Of a DNA stretch of 16,416 nt, positions 12,116-16,416 are shown piece after piece. Position 1 is the first letter of the stretch. Every line of letters starts with the position of its first letter. The stretch is taken from contig DYBS01000029.1 in the NCBI GenBank assembly GCA_019418525.1, positions 1 through 16,416 on the forward strand, given 5' to 3'. The notes under the pieces are model-generated. The model saw only the letters and a list, made by a program, of their open reading frames with translations. It made no database searches and was not told the origin of the DNA. This stretch comes from Clostridiales bacterium (GTDB lineage Bacteria; Bacillota; Clostridia; Oscillospirales; Oscillospiraceae). The translations under genes and the position numbers were made by a program.

Positions 12116-13525
12116 ATGGCAAAACCTATGACCTTCGCACTGGCCTTCTGCAACCGCGGCTTCATGCCGGGAGAGCTCATCTACGGCGCCCGGGAGGATA
12201 TGATCAAAGCCGTCACCGACGCGGGCTATCACTACATCGCCATGGATGCGGAGCTGACCCGCTACGGCGGCATTGAGACCCGGGACGAGGGCCTGCTGTA
12301 CGCCAAGTGGCTCAAGGAGCACGAGGGGGAGTACGACGGCGTCATCTTCTCCATGCCCATCTTCGCCGACGAAAACGGCGCCATCACCGCCCTCCAGGAC
12401 GCGGGTGTGCCCATCCTCATGCAGGCCTATCCCGACGAGATCGGCAAGATGGACTTCGCCCACCGGCGGGACGCCTTCTGCGGCAAGTTCTCAGTCACCG
12501 ACGTGTTCACCCAGTACGGCGTGCCCTTCACAGTGTTCAAACCCCATGTGGTCCACCCCCTGAGCCCCAAGTTCCAGGAAAATCTGCGGGACTTCGCCGC
12601 CATCTGCCGGGTGGTCAACGGCATGCGCCGCTTCAATCTGGGCTGCATCGGCGCCCGGACTACCGCCTTCAAGACCACCCGCTTCGATGAGATCGCCCTG
12701 CAGAAGTACGGCATCAACGTGGAGTCCTTTGACCTGAGCGAACTCTTCCACACCGTGCAGCACATGGCCGACGACGACCCGAAGGTGGTCGCCAAGCGGG
12801 CCCATCTGGAGGCCTACACCGACTTCTCCCGGGTGCCGGAGACCAACAAGAACACCCTCGCCAAGGTCTCGGTGGCCATCGACGGCTACATCGAGGCCTA
12901 TCACCTGGACGCCCTGGCCCTGCGCTGCTGGAACGAGATGGAGCAGGTCCTGCGCATCTGCCCCTGCGTGCTGCTCTCCGAGCTCAACGACCGGGGCATC
13001 GCCGCCTCCTGCGAGATCGACATGTGCTCGGCCATCACCATGCGGGCCATGAGCCTGGCCAGCGAGCAGCCCACCGCCGTGCTGGACTGGAACAACAACT
13101 ATGGCGACGAGGAGGACAAGGTGATCCTCTTCCACTGCGGCCCGGTGGCCCAGTCCCTCATGACCGGCAAGGGCACCGTCACCAACCACAAGATGTTCGA
13201 CAAAACCGACCCGGGCTCCGGCTGGGGCAGCAACGAGGGCCGCATCCGCCCCTTCCCCACCACCCTCTCCAACTGCCAGACCAAAGACGGAAAAATTATC
13301 GTCTACGCCTCCGAGGCGGAGTTCACCGGCGACCCCATCGAGGAGAGCTACTTCGGCTGCGCCGGCGTGTGTCACATCCCCCACATGGAGGACAAGCTCA
13401 TCCGCCTGGCCCGGGGCGGCTTCAAGCACCACACCAGCGTGGGCGTGGGCCACATGAAGGACATTCTCAAAGAAGCCTTTACCACCTATCTCCACTACGA
13501 CTGGGTGGACATCGACCGGGACTGA
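12116..13525 (+). CDS. L-fucose/L-arabinose isomerase-family protein
   Basis: 469 aa, typical for the shorter members of this family. The N-terminal Rossmann-like region includes YDGVIFSMPIFADENGAI (about 73-90). The C-terminal catalytic region contains ALRCWNEME, LNDRGIAASCEIDM (likely metal ligands Glu300 and Asp302) and GFKHHTSVG (His438 or His439). These correspond to the Glu, Asp and His that hold Mn2+ in FucI-type isomerases, which convert aldoses to ketoses through an enediol. Substrate specificity (L-fucose, D-arabinose, L-arabinose or another sugar) cannot be assigned. The ATG at 12116 has AAAGGAGAG upstream. The gene lies between the epimerase-like gene and the FGGY kinase, which starts 3 bases after its stop. 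It probably makes the ketose that the kinase phosphorylates. Confidence 0.88.
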   Translation: MAKPMTFALAFCNRGFMPGELIYGAREDMIKAVTDAGYHYIAMDAELTRYGGIETRDEGLLYAKWLKEHEGEYDGVIFSMPIFADENGAITALQDAGVPILMQAYPDEIGKMDFAHRRDAFCGKFSVTDVFTQYGVPFTVFKPHVVHPLSPKFQENLRDFAAICRVVNGMRRFNLGCIGARTTAFKTTRFDEIALQKYGINVESFDLSELFHTVQHMADDDPKVVAKRAHLEAYTDFSRVPETNKNTLAKVSVAIDGYIEAYHLDALALRCWNEMEQVLRICPCVLLSELNDRGIAASCEIDMCSAITMRAMSLASEQPTAVLDWNNNYGDEEDKVILFHCGPVAQSLMTGKGTVTNHKMFDKTDPGSGWGSNEGRIRPFPTTLSNCQTKDGKIIVYASEAEFTGDPIEESYFGCAGVCHIPHMEDKLIRLARGGFKHHTSVGVGHMKDILKEAFTTYLHYDWVDIDRD

Positions 13526-13528
13526 GCC

Positions 13529-14992
13529 ATGAAGATCGCAGGATTGGACATCGGCACCACCGGCTGCAAGCTGACGGTGTTCGATGAGAGCGGAAATCAG
13601 ATCGACAAGGCCTATCGGGACTACCCCGTGTGCCGCTCGGCGGGGACCCATGAGATCGACCTCTCCGCCCTGCTGGAGAGTGTGTACGCCGTTCTCCACG
13701 AGCTGGGGCCGAAGTACCCGGACCTCAAGGGCATCGGGGTCACCAGCTTCGGGGAGACCTGCGTGCTGGTGGACGGCGCAGGGACGCCGCTCCACAACGC
13801 CATGCTCTACACCGACCCCCGGGGGGCGGAGGAGTGCGCGGAGCTGGTCCACAAGCTGGGTTCAGCGCGCATCGCGTCCATCACCGGCCTTGCCCCCCAC
13901 GAGATGTACTCCATCTCCAAGCTGATGTGGCTGAAGAAGCACCGCCCGGAGGTCTGGGATGCCGCCAGACACATCCACCTCATTGAGGATCTGGTGGTCC
14001 GGCATCTCACCGGCCTGGCCCAGATCGACTACTCTCTGGCCAGCCGCACCATGGCCTTCGACATCCACACCCTGACGTGGAGCCGGGAGATCCTGGACGC
14101 CGCCGGCATCGACCCCGCCCTCCTGAGTGAGCCGGTCCCCACCGGCACCCCGGCGGGGACGGTGACGCCCGAGGCCGCACAACAGACCGGCCTCAGCCCA
14201 GCGTGTATCATCGTGTCGGTCAGCCACGACCAGGTGGCCGCCGCCGTGGGCGCGGGGGCCTTCGACGGCAGCGTGGCGGTGGACGGCGCGGGCACGGTGG
14301 AGTGCCTCACCCCCATCTATGACCACATCCCCGACATCGAGGTCATGCGGAAGGGATTTTTCTCGGTCGTACCCTATGTGGTGCCCGGTAAATATGTGGC
14401 CTACGCCTTCTCCTACACCGGCGGGGCCCTGATGCAGTGGTGCATGGAGACCTTCGGGAAAGGCGAGACCAACGAGACCATGGAGCGCGCCTACCAAGGA
14501 GACGCCCCCACCGGCCTTCTGGTGCTGCCCCACTTCGCCGGAGCCGCCACCCCCTACATGGACACCGGCTCCAAGGGGGCCATCCTGGGGCTCACCACTT
14601 CCACCACTCCGGCGGAGCTCTACCGCGCCTGTATGGAGGGCGTGGCGTATGAGATGCGCCTCAACTACGAGGCCCTCCAGGGCTCCGGCATCCGCTTTGA
14701 GCGCCTCCACGCCACCGGCGGCGGCGCCCGCTCCAAGGTGTGGATGCAGATGAAGGCGGATATCCTGAATCTCCCCATCACGGCCCTGCGCACTGTGGAC
14801 GCGGGCACCGTGGGCTCGGCCATGCTCACCGGCGTGGCGGTGGGGCTCTTTGCCGACCTTCAGGAGGCCGCCGGGCACATGGTGCAGGAAATGGAGACCT
14901 ACTACCCCCGCCCGGAGCTGCACCGGACCTATATGGAAATCTACGAGCGGTACAAGGGTGTTTACGACGCCGTCCGCCCACTTGTGAGGTAA
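13529..14992 (+). CDS. FGGY-family carbohydrate kinase
   Basis: 487 aa, full length. N-terminal phosphate-1 motif GLDIGTTGCKLTVFD (residues about 5-19). The catalytic base is Asp234 in SVSHDQVAAAVGAG. The second phosphate motif is DGAGTVECL, and the C-terminal ATPase motif is ATGGGARSKVWMQMKADILN (about 395-414). FGGY kinases transfer phosphate from ATP to a sugar or polyol hydroxyl. Placed after an isomerase and before a class II aldolase, this one most likely phosphorylates the ketose at a position that allows aldol cleavage to DHAP (a ketose 1-phosphate); that position is inferred. Xylulokinase, rhamnulokinase and fuculokinase are relatives. The ribosome site is weak, consistent with coupling to the isomerase stop 3 bases upstream. 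The stop is 5 bases before the aldolase start. Confidence 0.92.
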   Translation: MKIAGLDIGTTGCKLTVFDESGNQIDKAYRDYPVCRSAGTHEIDLSALLESVYAVLHELGPKYPDLKGIGVTSFGETCVLVDGAGTPLHNAMLYTDPRGAEECAELVHKLGSARIASITGLAPHEMYSISKLMWLKKHRPEVWDAARHIHLIEDLVVRHLTGLAQIDYSLASRTMAFDIHTLTWSREILDAAGIDPALLSEPVPTGTPAGTVTPEAAQQTGLSPACIIVSVSHDQVAAAVGAGAFDGSVAVDGAGTVECLTPIYDHIPDIEVMRKGFFSVVPYVVPGKYVAYAFSYTGGALMQWCMETFGKGETNETMERAYQGDAPTGLLVLPHFAGAATPYMDTGSKGAILGLTTSTTPAELYRACMEGVAYEMRLNYEALQGSGIRFERLHATGGGARSKVWMQMKADILNLPITALRTVDAGTVGSAMLTGVAVGLFADLQEAAGHMVQEMETYYPRPELHRTYMEIYERYKGVYDAVRPLVR

Positions 14993-14997
14993 GAAAG

Positions 14998-15834
14998 ATG
15001 CTTGTCAATCTGGTTGAGATTCTGAATCTGGCGGAGGAAAAACACTTCGCCGTGGGCGCGTTCAACACGCCCAATCTGGAGTGCATCCTGGCCGTGGTGG
15101 ACACGGCGGAAAAGCTGAACGTCCCCGTCATCCTCTCCCACGCCCAGCTGCACGAGGACGTGGCGCCCCTGGACAAGATCGGCCCCGTGATGCTGGAGGC
15201 CGCCCGGCGCGCCAAGGTGCCCGTCTGTGTCCACCTGGACCACTGCGAGACCCTGGACTACATGGCCCGGGCGCTGGAGCTGGGCTTTACCGGCGTGATG
15301 TACGACGGCAGCACCCTCCCCTATGCAGAAAATCTGGAGAACACCAAGAAGGCCGTCGCCATGGCCAAGGGCTACAACTGCGGCGTGGAGGCCGAGCTGG
15401 GGGCCCTGGCCTCCCGGGAGGGCGGCGGGGCCAGCGCCTCCGGCCCGGTATACACCGACCCCGACCAGGCGGTGGAATTCTGCCAGGAAACCGGCATCGA
15501 CGCCCTGGCCCCCAGCTTCGGCACCGCCCACGGCATTTATAAATCCAAACCCGTGCTGGACCTGGAGCGGGTGAAGGTCATCGCTCAAAAGACCGGCCTT
15601 CCTCTGGTGATGCACGGCGGCTCCGGCGTCTCGCCGGAGGACTACCGCACCGGCATCGCCAACGGCCTGCGGAAAATCAACTATTACAGCTATATGTCCA
15701 AGGCCGGCACCCAGGCCGTGAAAGAGCTGCTGGCGCGGGAGGATGTCACTTTCTTCCATGATCTGGCCCTGGCGGCCCAGAAGGCCATGCAGGCCGACGC
15801 CGAACAGGCCATGCGGGTCTTTGCGGGGCTGTAA
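14998..15834 (+). CDS. Class II (zinc) aldolase of the fructose-bisphosphate aldolase family
   Basis: 278 aa, a TIM barrel. Zinc ligands are His82 (in VHLDHCET), His178 (GTAHG) and His206 (VMHGGSG). The catalytic acid is Asp81, and Glu133 (VEAELG) is near the second metal site. The phosphate-binding GGSG lies at 207-210. In canonical enzymes the next loop reads N-x-D/A-T-D/E. Here it is KINYYSYMSKAG (Asn228, Tyr229, Tyr230, Ser231), so the Asp/Ala and Thr are changed. The usual HLDHG is HLDHC. This suggests a divergent subgroup cleaving a ketose phosphate other than fructose 1,6-bisphosphate into DHAP and an aldehyde. The ATG at 14998 follows GAGG. It is the last gene of the operon, 20 bases before a strong terminator. 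Confidence 0.9.
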   Translation: MLVNLVEILNLAEEKHFAVGAFNTPNLECILAVVDTAEKLNVPVILSHAQLHEDVAPLDKIGPVMLEAARRAKVPVCVHLDHCETLDYMARALELGFTGVMYDGSTLPYAENLENTKKAVAMAKGYNCGVEAELGALASREGGGASASGPVYTDPDQAVEFCQETGIDALAPSFGTAHGIYKSKPVLDLERVKVIAQKTGLPLVMHGGSGVSPEDYRTGIANGLRKINYYSYMSKAGTQAVKELLAREDVTFFHDLALAAQKAMQADAEQAMRVFAGL

Positions 15835-15854
15835 CGATTTCTCAAGAGTAGAAA

Positions 15855-15898
15855 AACAAAAAGGAAGACACGACCTAGGTCGTGTCTTCCTTTTTGTT
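15855..15898. terminator. Perfect 44-bp palindrome, bidirectional terminator
   Basis: The left half (15855-15876, AACAAAAAGG then AAGACACGACCT) is the exact reverse complement of the right half (15877-15898). The centre is CCTAGG, so the RNA hairpin would close on a CTAG loop with a stem of about 20 bp flanked by A and T tracts. It ends the sugar operon and could act in both directions. Confidence 0.9.
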
Positions 15899-16063
15899 AC
15901 GCCTAAAACCATCATCGACGAGGAACTGGTAGGCCTGGCTATCGTCGTGGCCCTGTTCCATGTAGCCGCTGTGGCCGCCCGGGATAGCAAGAGTCTGGAT
16001 GAGGTGTCCGCCATCACCGTGAAATCCACCGACACCCCCGTCCCTAGAACGGCACTGTTCTGA
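15899..16063 (+). pseudogene. Coding-like remnant without a start
   Basis: Directly after the palindrome a frame runs to TGA at 16061-16063 with codons strongly biased to G/C in the third position, as in real genes here. It reads TIIDEELVGLAIVVALFHVA, then SKSLDEVSAITVKSTDTPVP and RTALF. The hydrophobic segment could be a membrane helix. There is no start codon or ribosome site. I recognise no family. A plus-strand terminator at 16143-16170 would fit an old plus-strand gene end. It could still be a chance open frame. Confidence 0.3.
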
Positions 16064-16142
16064 AGCTGTGCGAGGCAAACTGACGCTGTAAGCAGTACCC
16101 TCCATACAACTGGCAGGATAAGAAACCCGGCCCATGCTTACA

Positions 16143-16170
16143 ACCGCAGACCGCTGTCTGCGGTCTTTTT
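16143..16170 (+). terminator. Intrinsic terminator, plus direction
   Basis: ACCGCAGAC (16143-16151) pairs perfectly with GTCTGCGGT (16156-16164) around a CGCT loop, followed by CTTTTT (16165-16170). The T tract is only on the plus side, so it fits a plus-strand transcript. No intact plus-strand gene lies just upstream, which supports a lost gene or a backup for the sugar operon. Confidence 0.75.
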
Positions 16171-16195
16171 GGCCTTCTTTGAGTCAATGAGTAGA

Positions 16196-16416
16196 TTACC
16201 GTTCTAAGACAGACTCTACCTCGGCCAGGGTCGGGATGCTGGAGATGCCGCCGTGCCGGGTGGTGGACAACCCCGCCGCTGTGCAGGCAAAGCGGACCAC
16301 CTCCCGTAGCTCCCCTTCTCCCAGCGCACCGGGCTCCTTTTCGGTCCGGAGCAGCTTCCACACCGCGCTGCCGCCGAAAATATCGCCCGCGCCGGTGGTG
16401 TCCACCACATGGACAC
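16196..16416 (-). CDS. PfkB-family carbohydrate kinase, C-terminal part (cut by window edge)
   Basis: Only the last about 73 residues are inside the window; the gene continues past 16416. The visible part begins with VHVVDTTGAGDIFGG, the PfkB signature 2, with the catalytic Asp in GAGD and the anion hole that binds ATP phosphates. It continues through a helical end (ELREVVRFACTAAGLSTTRH, then GGISSIPTLAEVESVLER). PfkB kinases phosphorylate sugars such as ribose, fructose, 2-keto-3-deoxygluconate and fructose 1-phosphate; the specificity region is outside the window. It is convergent with the sugar operon, so it is not co-transcribed with it. A functional link is possible but not shown. Confidence 0.88.
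   Translation of the reverse strand, partial: VHVVDTTGAGDIFGGSAVWKLLRTEKEPGALGEGELREVVRFACTAAGLSTTRHGGISSIPTLAEVESVLER

Larger units (their letters stand above)
15835..16195. other. 360-bp gap between the sugar operon and the PfkB gene
   Basis: It contains the 44-bp palindromic terminator (15855-15898), a start-less coding-like remnant (15899-16063), and a second hairpin terminator (16143-16170). Both flanking genes end here (convergent). I see no other gene. Confidence 0.6.

Noticed and set aside
10918..13852. Very long minus-strand open frames opposite the sugar operon (420 and 453 aa)
   Set aside because: GC-rich codon bias of the plus-strand genes keeps the antisense frame open; the translations are His/Gly/Val-rich with no domain, while the plus-strand products have clear motifs.
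13862..16035. Long minus-strand frames opposite the kinase and aldolase (353 and 357 aa)
   Set aside because: Antisense shadows of well-supported enzymes; low-complexity composition and no recognisable domain.

Overview
The window looks like a chromosomal segment of a GC-rich Gram-positive anaerobe in the Clostridia. My best guess is the Oscillospiraceae (Flavonifractor/Lawsonibacter/Intestinimonas-like). This rests on strong AGGAGG-type ribosome sites, tightly overlapping operons, and remembered family resemblance (XRE-plus-membrane regulators, YafY/WYL regulators, the macro-HTH fusion, TIGR04076). No rRNA, tRNA, CRISPR array, intact insertion sequence or phage gene was seen.

Left part (1-3.3 kb, minus strand). 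A membrane-tethered XRE regulator has its own promoter. Upstream of it is a WYL-regulator operon read leftward: WYL regulator, TfoX N-terminal-domain protein, GyrI-like protein. The operon then runs into a decayed tail: a DUF3795 gene with internal deletions and frame changes, and an SRPBCC gene that has lost its 5' end.

Middle left (3.3-7.3 kb). A small unknown gene (minus, own terminator) is divergent from a YcxB-like membrane protein and a single-pass membrane protein (plus). Next comes a plus-strand unit with a good promoter: a macro domain fused to a helical domain, DUF2200, a small three-helix membrane protein, and an unrecognised reading frame without a credible start. It ends at a bidirectional terminator at 7286-7328.

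Middle right (7.3-10.0 kb, minus strand). A compact six-gene operon is read leftward: Ada-type zinc module, divergent peptide deformylase, TIGR04076 protein, short-chain dehydrogenase, flavodoxin, YfcE/MJ0936-type phosphoesterase. Most junctions are 4-base ATGA overlaps.

Right part (10.0-15.9 kb). This is the most interesting block: a PocR-domain AraC-family regulator (minus), divergent from a four-gene sugar operon (plus). The genes are a DUF4432 aldose-epimerase-like protein, an L-fucose/L-arabinose-type isomerase, an FGGY kinase and a class II aldolase. Together they imply aldose -> ketose -> ketose phosphate -> DHAP plus an aldehyde. The substrate cannot be named from sequence. The operon ends at a perfect 44-bp palindromic terminator.

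Right end. A gene-free stretch of about 360 bp holds a start-less coding-like remnant and a second terminator. It is followed by the C-terminal part of a PfkB-family kinase on the minus strand, cut by the window edge.
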